DNA from: Phenylobacterium sp. J367
GTDB lineage: Bacteria; Pseudomonadota; Alphaproteobacteria; Caulobacterales; Caulobacteraceae
Length of the DNA: 64,000 nucleotides
Reading direction: 5' to 3'
Assembly: GCF_024699985.1 (NCBI RefSeq)
Contig: NZ_JAJONA010000001.1
Span: forward strand, 930,001 to 994,000
Part shown: positions 47,021 to 55,396 of the stretch, one piece after another
Numbering within the stretch: the stretch's first letter is position 1
Layout of the letters: each line of letters begins with the position of its first letter
Position numbers and translations under genes: made by a program
The notes under the pieces: generated by a model
Database searches by the model: none
What the model was told of the DNA's origin: nothing
What the model saw: the letters and a program-made list of their open reading frames with translations, nothing else

Positions 47021-47150
47021 GCCCTCTCCCTAACCCTCTCCCTCTCCGCTTCGCGGGGGAGAGGAGTGGAGCTGAGAGGGCGAGCATAGCCTCCTCTCCC
47101 CCGACCCCGGCGAAAGCCGGGGGAAGAGAGGGAGAGGGTAGGGAGAGGGC
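47021..47150. repeat. CCCTCTCCCTAACCCTCTCC long inverted repeat
   Basis: Between the convergent mutL and rsmD genes. The loop is GTGGAGCTGAGAGGGCGAGC. Confidence 0.85.
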
Positions 47151-47158
47151 CGCCGAGG

Positions 47159-47726
47159 TCAGCCGCCGTACTTCAGGAAGTGCACCCGGGCCGCGCCGTA
47201 GTCGCGGGCGTCGAGGGGTTCGAAGCCGTCGACGCTGAAGTCGGGTTCGCCGACGCCGCGCTCGAAGACCACGACAGCGCCGGGCGCCAGCCAGCCGCCG
47301 GCGGCGAGCTTGGCCAGCGCGACCTCGCCGAGCCCCCTTGGCGTAGGGCGGGTCGAGGAAGGCGAGGTCGAAGGCCGGGCCGTCGGCGCCGGGGCGCTGG
47401 CCGAGATTGGTGGCGTCGCGGCGGTGGACCCGGGTGCGGCCGAACAGGTGCATGGCGTCGACGTTCTCGCGGATCGCGCCACGGGCGTCCTCGTCGGTCT
47501 CCACGAACAGGCAGAAGGCGGCGCCGCGCGACAGGGCCTCGAAGCCCAGCGCGCCGGAGCCCGCGAAGAGGTCGATGACGCGGGCGTCGCGCACGCCGCC
47601 GGACCAGGCGGCGTGTTCCAGGATGTTGAACACCGCCTGGCGGGCGCGGTCGGACGTGGGCCGCGTGGTCTGGCCGGGCGGGGTGACGAGGGCCTTGCCG
47701 CGGAAGTCGCCGGAGACGATGCGCAT
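47159..47726 (-). CDS. rsmD: 16S rRNA (guanine(966)-N(2))-methyltransferase RsmD (frame break)
   Basis: About 189 aa. MRIVSGDFRGKALVTPPGQT, RPTSDRARQAVFNILEHAA, VIDLFAGSGALGFEALSRGA and the catalytic DPPY in LAFLDPPYAKG. An extra base in the C/G run near 47333 separates the last third (LGEVALAKLAAGGWLAPGAV, FLKYGG). Methylates G966 in 16S rRNA. The start abuts the stop of the pseudouridine synthase. Confidence 0.92.
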
Positions 47727-48920
47727 CTAGCCGCGCTTCTTCGGGCCGCCGCCGGGCTTCTTCGGCGCGTGGCTGGCCTTGGGCTTGGGCTTGGCCCAGC
47801 CGGCCTTGAACACCTTCTTCTTCGGACCGTCGCCGGCGGCTGCGGCGGGGCGCGCGGGGCCCGGGCGGCCCGGACCGGCCGGACGCTCGGCCTTCCACGC
47901 CGGCTTCGCGCCGGGCTTCTGGCCGGCCTTGGTGCCCTGCGGGCGCGCGCCCGGGCGGCCGCGGGGCCGGGCCTCGTCGGCGCGGCGGGGCCCGCGGTCG
48001 ATCAGGGTCGCGCCCTCCGGGGCCGCGGCCTGGCGGCGGCGCGGCGGGGTCGCGGTGGCGGTCTTCTGGAACTGCGGCCGGTCGCCCTTGGGCATGTTCT
48101 CCGGCGGGATGTGGTCGGCGAGCTGCTCGCGGATCACGCGCGGGCCGACCTCCTCGATCTCGCCGACGGCCAGCGTGCCGAGCGCGAAGGGTCCGTAGGC
48201 CAGGCGGATCAGCCGGTTCACCTTCAGGCCGAGCGCCTCCAGCACGCGGCGGACCTCGCGGTTCTTGCCCTCCGAGAGGGTGACGGTGATCCAGAGGTTG
48301 GAGCCCTGCGGGCCCTCCTTGGCCTTGTCGAGCTTCGCGTCGATGGCGCCGTAGCGGACGCCCTCGACGGTGATGCCGTCCTTCAGTTTGTCGAGCCGAT
48401 CCTGGGTGATCCGGCCGTGCGCCCGGGCCCGGTAGCGGCGGACGACGCCGGCCTGCGGCAGCTCCATCGCGCGGGCCAGCTCGCCGTCGTTGGTGAGCAG
48501 CAGCAGGCCCTCGGAGTTGATGTCGAGACGCCCGACGCTGATCAGGCGGGGCAGGCCGTCCGGCAGGGCGCCGAAGACGGTGGGCCGGCCGGCCGGGTCC
48601 TTGTGGCTGGTCAGCAGGCCGACCGGCTTGTGGTAGCGGAACAGGCGCGTGGGCTCGGCGCCCTCCACCACCTGGCCGTCGACGGTGAGGATGTCGCCCG
48701 GCTCGACCTTCACGGCCGGCGAGGTCAGCACCTGGCCGTTCAGGGCGACCCGGCCCTCGGCGATGTAGCGCTCCACGTCGCGGCGCGAGCCGACGCCGGC
48801 GCGGGCCAGCGCCTTGGCGATGCGGTCGCCGCCGGCCTGCGGGGCGCCCTCCCGGGGCTTCTCGGACGTGCGGGCTTGACCGGGGGGCTTGCCGCCGGTT
48901 CGGTGCGGATCGTGGACCAT
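47727..48920 (-). CDS. 23S rRNA pseudouridine synthase, RluB/RsuA family
   Basis: 397 aa. S4 domain (RIAKALARAGVGSRRDVERY, IAEGRVALNGQVL), then the catalytic Asp in SVGRLDINSEGLLLLTNDGE, RRYRARAHG and GKNREVRRVLEALGLKVNRL. The last 120 residues are a Lys/Pro/Ala-rich disordered tail (KPKASHAPKKPGGGPKKRG), common in Caulobacterales. Isomerises uridine in 23S rRNA. The start at 48920 overlaps the beginning of the divergent tadA. Confidence 0.9.
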   Translation of the reverse strand: MVHDPHRTGGKPPGQARTSEKPREGAPQAGGDRIAKALARAGVGSRRDVERYIAEGRVALNGQVLTSPAVKVEPGDILTVDGQVVEGAEPTRLFRYHKPVGLLTSHKDPAGRPTVFGALPDGLPRLISVGRLDINSEGLLLLTNDGELARAMELPQAGVVRRYRARAHGRITQDRLDKLKDGITVEGVRYGAIDAKLDKAKEGPQGSNLWITVTLSEGKNREVRRVLEALGLKVNRLIRLAYGPFALGTLAVGEIEEVGPRVIREQLADHIPPENMPKGDRPQFQKTATATPPRRRQAAAPEGATLIDRGPRRADEARPRGRPGARPQGTKAGQKPGAKPAWKAERPAGPGRPGPARPAAAAGDGPKKKVFKAGWAKPKPKASHAPKKPGGGPKKRG

Positions 48921-49385
48921 GACGACCGGACAATGCGCATCGCGCTTCAAGCCGCGCAAGCCGCAGCCGACGCGGGCGAGACGCCGGTGGGCGCCGTGGT
49001 GGTCGATCCGGCCACCGGCGAGGTGGTGGCGGTAGGCGCCAACCAGCCGATCGGCAGCCATGATCCCACCGCCCACGCCGAGATCGTGGCCCTGCGCGAG
49101 GCGGCGCGGAAGCTCGGCAACTACCGGCTGACCGGCCTGACCCTGGTGGTCACCCTCGAGCCCTGCGCCATGTGCGCGGGCGCCATCAGCCACGCGCGGA
49201 TCGGGCGGGTCCTGTTCGGGGCCGAGGACCCGAAGGGCGGCGCGGTCGTCCATGGGCCGCGGTTCTTCGAGCAGCCGACCTGCCACTGGCGGCCGGCCGT
49301 CGAGGGCGGGCTGATGGCGCAGGAGAGCGCCGCCCTGCTGCAGGGCTTCTTCCGGGCGCGGCGCAAGAAGGGAGCGCAGGCATGA
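48912..49385 (+). CDS. tadA: tRNA-specific adenosine deaminase
   Basis: 157 aa from GTG (VDHDDRTMRIALQAAQ); ATG at 48933 is an alternative. The zinc site is HAE in PTAHAEIVALREAA and PCAMC in LEPCAMCAGAISHAR. Makes inosine at A34 of tRNA-Arg; essential. The start region overlaps the divergent pseudouridine synthase by about 9 bp. The stop overlaps the next gene (ATGA). Confidence 0.93.
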   Translation: MDHDDRTMRIALQAAQAAADAGETPVGAVVVDPATGEVVAVGANQPIGSHDPTAHAEIVALREAARKLGNYRLTGLTLVVTLEPCAMCAGAISHARIGRVLFGAEDPKGGAVVHGPRFFEQPTCHWRPAVEGGLMAQESAALLQGFFRARRKKGAQA

Positions 49386-49822
49386 TCGCTGCAGGACTGA
49401 TGGCCGTGGCGCTGCTGGCCGACGCGGCGGCGGACGTGGCGAAGCTCGACTGGCTGGCCGGAACCTGGGTCAGCGAGCAGGAGGGCAAGCTGGTCCGCGA
49501 GACCTGGCTGGCGCCGAAGGACGGAGCCATGGCCGGCGTGGGCCAGACCAACCGGCCGGGCCGCAAGGCTTTCATCGAGTTCACCCGCATCACCGCCGAG
49601 CCGGCGGGCGCCACCTTCACCGCCTTCTTCGAGGGCCAGCCGCCCGTGGCCTTCGTGCTGAAGCCGGGGCCGGACGGCGAGGCGACCTTCGAGAACCTCG
49701 CCCACGACTTCCCTCAGCGGGTGATCTACCGCCGCTGCGGCGCCGACCTCTGCTCGCGTGTCGAGGGGACGGTGAAGGGCAAGCTCGAGGCGGAGGACTG
49801 GCGCTACCGGCGGGAGCGCTAG
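49382..49822 (+). CDS. DUF6265 family protein, copy 1
   Basis: 146 aa with a hydrophobic start (MIAAGLMAVALLADAAAD). KLDWLAGTWVSEQEGKLVRE, TWLAPKDGAMAGVGQ and ITAEPAGATFTAFFEGQPPV form a lipocalin-like barrel. FENLAHDFPQRVIYRR is the family core. Probably periplasmic; function unknown. A paralogue lies at 53462. Confidence 0.75.
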   Translation: MIAAGLMAVALLADAAADVAKLDWLAGTWVSEQEGKLVRETWLAPKDGAMAGVGQTNRPGRKAFIEFTRITAEPAGATFTAFFEGQPPVAFVLKPGPDGEATFENLAHDFPQRVIYRRCGADLCSRVEGTVKGKLEAEDWRYRRER

Positions 49823-50403
49823 GCGAAGCCGGCCAGCCGCGCGTCCAGCCCGTCCCTGACCGCCGGCCATTCGTCGACGAGGATAGAGAAGACGACGGTG
49901 TCGCGGACCCGCCCGGTCCAGGTGACCCGGTCGCGGCGCAGGATCCCCTCCTGGACGGCGCCCAGCTTCAGGACCGCAGCGCGGGACCGGGCGTTGAGCG
50001 CGTCGACGCGAAACTGCACGCGCGCCGCGCCGGCGTCGAAGGCGTGGCCAAGCAGCAGCCGCTTGGCCGACGGGTTCACCGGTCCGCCACGCAGCGACGG
50101 CTCATAGTAGGTGGCCCCGATCTCGACGGTGTTGTTCGCCGGGTCCACGGCGATGAAGGTGGTCATGCCGCGTACCGCGCCGCCGACCACGACGGCGAAG
50201 GGGATGGTGACGCCGCGCGCCTGCTCCGCGCGGAGCCTGGCCCACTGGGGATCGAAGGCTTCGCCCAGCATGGAGTAGGGGTAGAGCCGGTTCCAGGTGT
50301 CGGGGTCGGCGGCGCAGGCGGCGCGCAGCCCCGCCTCATGCGTCTCGGTGAACGGCTCCAGCCTGACGAAGCGGCTCTCCAGCACCCTCGATTCCAGATT
50401 CAT
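49819..50403 (-). CDS. GNAT acetyltransferase, RimJ/RimL-like
   Basis: 194 aa. LESRFVRLEPFTETHEAGLR, GMTTFIAVDPANNTVEIGAT, YYEPSLRGGPVNPSAKRLLL and FRVDALNARSRAAVLKLGAV give the ribosomal-protein N-acetyltransferase subgroup with the acetyl-CoA loop. QEGILRRDRVTWTGRVRDTV follows. Overlaps DUF6265 copy 1 by 4 bp, convergent. Confidence 0.85.
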   Translation of the reverse strand: MNLESRVLESRFVRLEPFTETHEAGLRAACAADPDTWNRLYPYSMLGEAFDPQWARLRAEQARGVTIPFAVVVGGAVRGMTTFIAVDPANNTVEIGATYYEPSLRGGPVNPSAKRLLLGHAFDAGAARVQFRVDALNARSRAAVLKLGAVQEGILRRDRVTWTGRVRDTVVFSILVDEWPAVRDGLDARLAGFA

Positions 50404-50461
50404 CGCCCCACCCCAAAAAATTTGCCGACCGACCCTTGTGCCCGCCAGAGGCGAACATAGA

Positions 50462-50538
50462 TGTGGTTTCGCCCATCCTGGGCGTTTCCTCCCTATGACT
50501 TCCCAACCCGGGCCCTCACGGACCCGGGTTTCTTTTTG
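50462..50538 (+). ncRNA. candidate small RNA with CCTCCC loop
   Basis: In a 138 bp gap, GCCCATCCTGGGC forms a hairpin (50471-50483), then GTTTCCTCCCTATGACTTCC, an anti-Shine-Dalgarno-like CCTCCC stretch, then a strong terminator AACCCGGG...CCCGGGTT with TCTTTTT (50505-50537). A TTGTGC / TAGATG promoter-like pair lies at about 50436-50464. This layout is that of alphaproteobacterial C-rich-loop sRNAs. The strand is set by the terminator's T tract. Confidence 0.45.
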
Positions 50539-50541
50539 CCT

Positions 50542-51295
50542 TCAGGACCGGAGGAGAAGCTGTGCAGCCTGGAGGAGGTAGAGCCCGCCGATCCCGGTGA
50601 CGATCCAGCGGGTCCAGCGCTTGAAGTTCACGTCGGTCATGCGGTTCAGGATGCGGCCGCCCAGCATGGTGCCCAGCATGGAGAGCGGGATCGCCACGGC
50701 GAACAGCCACAGCGGCGGCGCGCCGGCGTCCTTCGACGCCAGCAGCGGGAGGCCGTAGACGACGATCTTCGCCAGGTGGGCGAATACCTGGGTCGCCGCC
50801 TTGGTGGCGACGATGGCGTGGCGGGTGAGCTCGGTGCGCACGAAGAAGATGTCGAGCAGCGGCCCCGCGACCCCCGCCGTCAGGTTGAGGCCGGTGACGG
50901 CGAGGCCCGAGAGGAAGGCCTGGATCGGCCGCGAGGCGTCGAGGTTGATCCACCGCTGGGGCAGCCAGGTCAGGCCCGGGATCAGGCCGAGCAGCAGGAA
51001 GAGCAGCGGCTTCGAAGGGACCAGGGAGACCAGCGACACCGCGATCCCGGCGATCAGCGAGGCGAGCGCATACCAGCCGACGATGTCCCAGCGGACGTGG
51101 CGGCGATGCAGGACAGCGCGCCAGCCGTTGGCGACGAGCTGCAGGACGCCGTGGGTGACGAAGGCCGCGCTAACCGGCAGGACGAGGGCCAGCGCCCCCC
51201 ATCAGGAGCAGGCCGCCCGCCATGCCGAAGACGCCCGAGAGCGTGGCGGTTACGAGGGCCATAACCGCCACGAAGGCGGCAATTGCGAAGTTCAT
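50542..51295 (-). CDS. TSUP (TauE/SafE) family membrane permease (frame break)
   Basis: About 250 aa with seven or eight helices. MNFAIAAFVAVMALVTATLS, GVFGMAGGLLLMG, then one extra base in CCCCCC near 51198. It continues ALALVLPVSAAFVTHGVLQL, VANGWRAVLHRRHVRWDIVG, GVAGPLLDIFFVRTELTRHA and KAATQVFAHLAKIVVYG. The paired Gly-rich half repeats are typical of TauE/SafE exporters of sulfur oxyanions or organosulfonates. The substrate is unknown. Confidence 0.83.
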
Positions 51296-51403
51296 GTGGA
51301 CTGTCCTCCGGACGTGGAGCCCGCCCCGGGCGGGAGGCACAGGCTCCCTCCGGCGACGGACCTCCTGCGCACCATGCGCGGAGCGGGGGCGCTGCGAGCC
51401 GCA

Positions 51404-51922
51404 TCAGGCGAGCGCCTTGTAGAAGTAGGTGGTGGCGCACATCCGGCCGTCGGGCAGGAGGGCGTAGTCCGGGATGACGCCGACGCGGGTCCAGCCCACC
51501 CGGGCGTAGAGCCGCTCGCCGGCCTCGCCGGTGACGGTATCGAGGACCAGGACGGACTTGCCCATGGCCTTCGCCTCGGCCTCGGCCGCGCGCATAAGGG
51601 CCTCGCCGACGCCGCGCCGGCGGGCCCGGCGGTGGACCAGCATCTTGGCGATGTCCGCCCGGTGCGGCTGGTTGGGCGCGCCGGCCGGGATAACCTGGAC
51701 CACGCCGAAGATCCCGTCCGCGTCCTCGGCCACCAGGATGGCGCGGCCGTCACCGGCTTCGACCTGGCGGCGCCAGAAGCCCTCGGCCTCGTCGCGGGTG
51801 GTGTCGGCCATGAAGGAGACCGAGGCGCCGCCCGCCACGCAGTCGAGCAGCACGTCGGCAAGGGCGGCGATCGCGCCGGTCTCGTCGGGCGCCAGACGGC
51901 GGATATGGAAAGGGGCCGGCAC
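51404..51922 (-). CDS. GNAT family N-acetyltransferase
   Basis: 172 aa. FHIRRLAPDETGAIAALADV, ILVAEDADGIFGVVQVI, ADIAKMLVHRRARRRGVGEA (the acetyl-CoA loop RRRGVGEAL) and LYARVGWTRVGVIPDYALLP. ADIAKMLV resembles aminoglycoside- and arylamine-type small-molecule acetyltransferases. Single gene; the substrate is unknown. Confidence 0.85.
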   Translation of the reverse strand: MPAPFHIRRLAPDETGAIAALADVLLDCVAGGASVSFMADTTRDEAEGFWRRQVEAGDGRAILVAEDADGIFGVVQVIPAGAPNQPHRADIAKMLVHRRARRRGVGEALMRAAEAEAKAMGKSVLVLDTVTGEAGERLYARVGWTRVGVIPDYALLPDGRMCATTYFYKALA

Positions 51923-51976
51923 GGTGTCTGGTTACACCGCGCCGGCCCCCATGGCCAAGCTAGCCTGTCGTCGCCG

Positions 51977-53299
51977 CTAGTTGCGGAACACCGCCGACAT
52001 CGAGCTGTCGTGCGGGCCCTCGCGGAACTGCTGCAGCTCGTTGCGGCCGACCACCATGTGGTGGACCTCGTCCGGGCCGTCGGCGATCCGCAGGGTGCGG
52101 GTGTTGGCGTACATCCGGGCGAGCGGCGTGTGCTGCGAGACGCCGAGCGCGCCGTGCATCTGGATCGCCTGGTCGATGATCTGGCAGACACGCTCCGGCA
52201 CCATGGCCTTGACCATGTGGATCCACACCCGGGCCTCGCGGTTGCCGAGCACGTCCATGGCGCGCGCCGCCTTCAGCACCATCAGGCGCATGGCCTCGAT
52301 CTCGATGCGCGCGCGGCTGACCTTCTCGATGTTGCCGCCCAACTGGATGATCGGCTTGCCGAAGGCCACACGGCTCATGCCGCGGGTGACCATCAGGTCC
52401 AGCGCCTTTTCGGCCGAGCCGATGGCGCGCATGCAGTGGTGGATGCGGCCCGGGCCCAGGCGCAGCTGGCTGATCTCGAAGCCGCGGCCTTCGCCGAGCA
52501 GGATGTTCGAGGCCGGCACGCGGGCGTTGTTGAAGCGGATGTGCATATGGCCGTGCGGCGCATCGTAGTCGCCGAACACCTGCTGGCCGCCGACGATCTC
52601 CACACCCTCGGTCGGCAGCGGCACCAGGATCTGGGACTGCTGGAGGTGCGGCGGGTCGTTCTCACCGCCGGTGCGGACCATGGTGATCATGATCTTGCAG
52701 CGAGGATCGCCCGCGCCCGAGATGTAGTGCTTCTCGCCGTTGATGATGTACTCGTCGCCGACCCGCACGGCGCGTGTGTCGATGTTCTTGGCGTCGGAGC
52801 TGGCGGTGTTCAGCTCGGTCATGCAGAACGCCGAGCGGATCTTCCCCGCGAGCAGCGGCTTCAGCCATTGCTCCTTCTGCTCCGCCGTGCCCACCCGCTC
52901 CAGCACTTCCATGTTGCCGGTGTCGGGGGCGGCGCAGTTCATGATCTCCGAGGCCAGACGGTTCTTGCCGAGCTCGACGGCGATGTAGGCGTAGTCGAGG
53001 TTCGACAGGCCCTCGCCGGTGTGGGCGTCCGGCAGGAAGAAGTTCCAGAGGCCCGCGGCCTTGGCCTTGTCCTTGGCGGCTTCCAGCACCTCGAGCTGAC
53101 CCGGCGCATAATCCCAGACGCTCTCGCGGTCCTCGCCCAGGCGGTGGAACTCCTCGGCGGCGGGCTCCACCACCTCGCGGATGAACTCCTTCACCCGATT
53201 GAAGAGCGGCAGCGCCTTGTCCGACATCCGCAGGTCGTTGAGCTCGTCCTGCGGGCTGAGCTTGAAGCTCGACTGCGGCCGATCGGCGGTCATGGTCAT
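51977..53299 (-). CDS. acyl-CoA dehydrogenase, ACAD11-like
   Basis: 440 aa. SAFCMTELNTASSDAKNIDT, YIINGEKHYISGAGDPRCKI, PHGHMHIRFNNARVPASNIL, RLGPGRIHHCMRAIGSAEKA and QIMQMHGALGVSQHTPL-like QAIQMHGALGVSQHTPLARM are ACAD hallmarks. The HHCMR and DEVHHMVVGRNEL blocks point to the ACAD11 type acting on long or branched chains. A TetR-type palindrome lies 75-90 bases upstream of the start. Confidence 0.92.
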   Translation of the reverse strand: MTMTADRPQSSFKLSPQDELNDLRMSDKALPLFNRVKEFIREVVEPAAEEFHRLGEDRESVWDYAPGQLEVLEAAKDKAKAAGLWNFFLPDAHTGEGLSNLDYAYIAVELGKNRLASEIMNCAAPDTGNMEVLERVGTAEQKEQWLKPLLAGKIRSAFCMTELNTASSDAKNIDTRAVRVGDEYIINGEKHYISGAGDPRCKIMITMVRTGGENDPPHLQQSQILVPLPTEGVEIVGGQQVFGDYDAPHGHMHIRFNNARVPASNILLGEGRGFEISQLRLGPGRIHHCMRAIGSAEKALDLMVTRGMSRVAFGKPIIQLGGNIEKVSRARIEIEAMRLMVLKAARAMDVLGNREARVWIHMVKAMVPERVCQIIDQAIQMHGALGVSQHTPLARMYANTRTLRIADGPDEVHHMVVGRNELQQFREGPHDSSMSAVFRN

Positions 53300-53374
53300 C
53301 CTGTTCGCTCCCGGGGCTCTTTGAGGGGTTATTTAGAGCTTAGGCCGCCACCATGGTCGGCTTTTTGCCGGAAA

Positions 53375-53390
53375 TCAAACAAGCGTTTTA
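53375..53390. promoter_or_regulatory. AAAC-N4-GTTT palindrome, probable TetR-type operator
   Basis: TCAAACAAGCGTTTTA contains AAAC-AAGC-GTTT, similar to PsrA/FadR-like fatty acid operators. It sits between the divergent acyl-CoA dehydrogenase and DUF6265 copy 2, so it could control either or both. Confidence 0.45.
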
Positions 53391-53461
53391 ATATTCTTCC
53401 GTGGCGTCAGTCGAATCCGCCGAGGCCGCCGCGTCTCAGGGGCAGGAACCGGGAGAGACCC

Positions 53462-53977
53462 ATGCGACAGGCCCTTGCGACCCTCATGGCCGCCGCCGCC
53501 CTGCTGATCGCCGCGCCGGCCCTGGCCGAGCCGGAGGTCCGTACGCTGCCGGACGGCGCGAAGCCGCCCCCTGCGACGATCGCCGACGTCGCCTGGCTGA
53601 CCGGCTCGTGGGTCGGAGAGGGCCTGGGCGGGACCGCCGAGGAAACCTATGCCGCGCCCGTGGGCGGACAGATGGTCGGCCATTTCCGGAGCGCGAAGGC
53701 GGGCCAGCCGGCCTTCTACGAGTTCATCCTGCTGCGCGAGCGCGACGGGTCGCTGGTCTATGGGGTGAAGCACATCAACCCGGACGGGACCATGTGGGAG
53801 GAGAAGGACGGCTGGACCGAGTTCCCGCTGGTGGCGGTGGAGGCCGGCCACGCGTTCTTCAACGGCCTGACGTTCGAGCGCGACGGGCCGGACCGGCTGA
53901 ACGTCCACCTGCGGCTCCGCAAGCGCGAGACGGGCGAGCGCTGGATCGAGACCTTCCGGTTCCGGCGCTCGCCCTAG
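53462..53977 (+). CDS. DUF6265 family exported protein, copy 2
   Basis: 171 aa with a signal peptide (LATLMAAAALLIAAPALAEP). ATIADVAWLTGSWVGEGLGG, TYAAPVGGQMVGHFRSAKAG, FYEFILLRERDGSLVYGVKH and AVEAGHAFFNGLTFERDGPD. About a third identical by eye to copy 1 at 49382. Lipocalin-like barrel, probably periplasmic. Confidence 0.78.
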   Translation: MRQALATLMAAAALLIAAPALAEPEVRTLPDGAKPPPATIADVAWLTGSWVGEGLGGTAEETYAAPVGGQMVGHFRSAKAGQPAFYEFILLRERDGSLVYGVKHINPDGTMWEEKDGWTEFPLVAVEAGHAFFNGLTFERDGPDRLNVHLRLRKRETGERWIETFRFRRSP

Positions 53978-54444
53978 ATATTCAAAGTGGGGGCGCGTTC
54001 TGATCGCAAAACCGGCTTCCACTTTTGCGGAACGCGCCCTGAGGGCGTCAGGCGGGGGACCGCGGCGGCCCGCTTCAGGCCGACGTACTGCAGATCGGCG
54101 ATGACCGCGACGGCCAGCGCCTGCACCACCACGAAGCCGTAGCCGAGCGCCGTCGGGCTGGCCCAGCCGAGGAGCAGCAGAAGCGCGCTTTCCGCCACCC
54201 AGGCCAGGTTCATGGCGATGATCGTCCAGACCACGGCGCGCGGCAGGGCTGGCCGGGACGCCGCGCAGGCGAGTACGGCCGCCCAGGCGAGGAGGAAGAT
54301 CCCCGCCGGACGGGTCAGGTCGGCGGAGAGGCCGGTGAGCGCGGCGAGAGGCTCGGCAGCGAAGGTCATGAGTGCGCCGGCGGCGACACAGGTAACCGCG
54401 TCGAAGGCGATGACGCGGCGCAGGAAGGTGGATTGGACAGGCAT
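53974..54444 (-). CDS. four-helix membrane protein with repeat-derived C-terminus
   Basis: 156 aa. FDAVTCVAAGALMTFAAEPL, RPAGIFLLAWAAVLACAA, AVVWTIIAMNLAWVAESALL and GYGFVVVQALAVAVIADLQY are four helices. The last 25 residues (SGRVPQKWKPVLRSERAPTL) are encoded by the palindromic repeat at 53988, so this tail is probably an addition. Function unknown. Confidence 0.7.
   Translation of the reverse strand: MPVQSTFLRRVIAFDAVTCVAAGALMTFAAEPLAALTGLSADLTRPAGIFLLAWAAVLACAASRPALPRAVVWTIIAMNLAWVAESALLLLLGWASPTALGYGFVVVQALAVAVIADLQYVGLKRAAAVPRLTPSGRVPQKWKPVLRSERAPTLNI
53988..54042. repeat. GCGTTCTGATCGCAAAACCGG palindromic repeat
   Basis: GGGCGCGTTCTGATCGCAAA, ACCGGCTTCCACTTTTGCGG, AACGCGCCC is an imperfect palindrome. 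I recall near-identical elements after genes in many alphaproteobacteria. Here it supplies both coding sequence and the stop region of the minus-strand membrane protein. Confidence 0.75.
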
Positions 54445-54515
54445 CTGGGGCTCCTTCGTCTCAAGGCGTGAGGGAGCATCCCCGGGCGGGCGAGGCCGGT
54501 CGATTACCTGTCAGG

Positions 54516-54611
54516 TCATGAATAGAGCGGCGGCGCCCTGGCGAAGGCGATCAGGGCCGCCGCAAGCGCGAGGACCGCCAGTGCCGGAAGGAGCTTGAGC
54601 CACCACCCCAT
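54516..54611 (-). CDS. possible 31-aa membrane peptide
   Basis: MGWWLKLLPALAVLALAAAL then IAFARAPPLYS: one hydrophobic helix with a Lys at the N-side. No strong ribosome site visible. Position just upstream of the four-helix protein on the same strand. Confidence 0.35.
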   Translation of the reverse strand: MGWWLKLLPALAVLALAAALIAFARAPPLYS

Positions 54612-54678
54612 GCCCGACGACGTAGGGAGCGGCAGCCCGGCTTTCCAGTTAAGCTTTCGACATTATCCGGCCGCGCCT

Positions 54679-55104
54679 CTAGCGGACCGGGACGTGCTCC
54701 GCATGCGGGCAGACCGCGGCCAGCAACGCCTCGTTCTCCGGGCCCGAGGCCTTCTTCGGCGTCTCGGCGCGCCAGCCGGACGGGATGTCGAGGGCGACGG
54801 AGGGCTTGTAGGCGGCGACGGTGATCAGGTTCTTCTTGCCGCAGTCGATGGCGTAGACGTAGCCGACGCCGTCCGGCTTGCCGGGACCCGACGGGCCGAG
54901 CTTGGCCTCGGGCTTGGAGACGGCCTGCATCACCACGACCCGGCCGGAAGCCTTGTCCTTGTAGGTGTAGTCGGCGTCGTAGGACCACTGGGTGCCGTTC
55001 GGACCGTCGACGAACTTGGTCCAGGTCTCGGCGGACGCCGCCCCTGCGAGAACAAGGGGGGCGGCGAAGGCGGTGGCGGCGGCGAGCGCGATGACGCGGC
55101 GCAT
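54679..55104 (-). CDS. exported hypothetical protein
   Basis: 141 aa with a signal peptide (IALAAATAFAAPLVLAGAAS|AE). The mature protein ETWTKFVDGPNGTQWSYDAD, YTYKDKASGRVVVMQAVSKP, YVYAIDCGKKNLITVAAYKP ends with PHAEHVPVR. Two Cys may form a disulfide. Surface-exposed or periplasmic; no named family. Confidence 0.7.
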   Translation of the reverse strand: MRRVIALAAATAFAAPLVLAGAASAETWTKFVDGPNGTQWSYDADYTYKDKASGRVVVMQAVSKPEAKLGPSGPGKPDGVGYVYAIDCGKKNLITVAAYKPSVALDIPSGWRAETPKKASGPENEALLAAVCPHAEHVPVR

Positions 55105-55308
55105 GGATACTGTCTCCGAAGGCGTTTCGATCCCTGGACGAGACCCTAGAACGCCCTCCGGCGCGCCTCCAATCGAAATCGGGGTCGCGGCGCTCCCTGC
55201 CGCCCGCGACCGAGCGCCGCCGACGACCAACCGGGCTCCGAGGATCCCAAGCTTAACCACGTCCCCATCTTGACTCCGGAAACGCCCGATCCTACGTCCC
55301 GCGCAGCG

Positions 55309-55335
55309 TTGGCACTCACGGTCTGCGACTGCTAA
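55309..55335. promoter_or_regulatory. CIRCE element (HrcA operator)
   Basis: TTGGCACTC-N9-GACTGCTAA, two mismatches from the consensus TTAGCACTC-N9-GAGTGCTAA. It lies 60 bases before groES. A CTTGAC sigma-32-type -35 box is visible at 55268. HrcA repression plus heat-shock sigma control is therefore expected. Confidence 0.85.
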
Positions 55336-55396
55336 CAGAGCGCGCTCCGGGCCTCGCACCCTGATTGAAACCGTCTCGAACGGAGAGAGAAAGACT

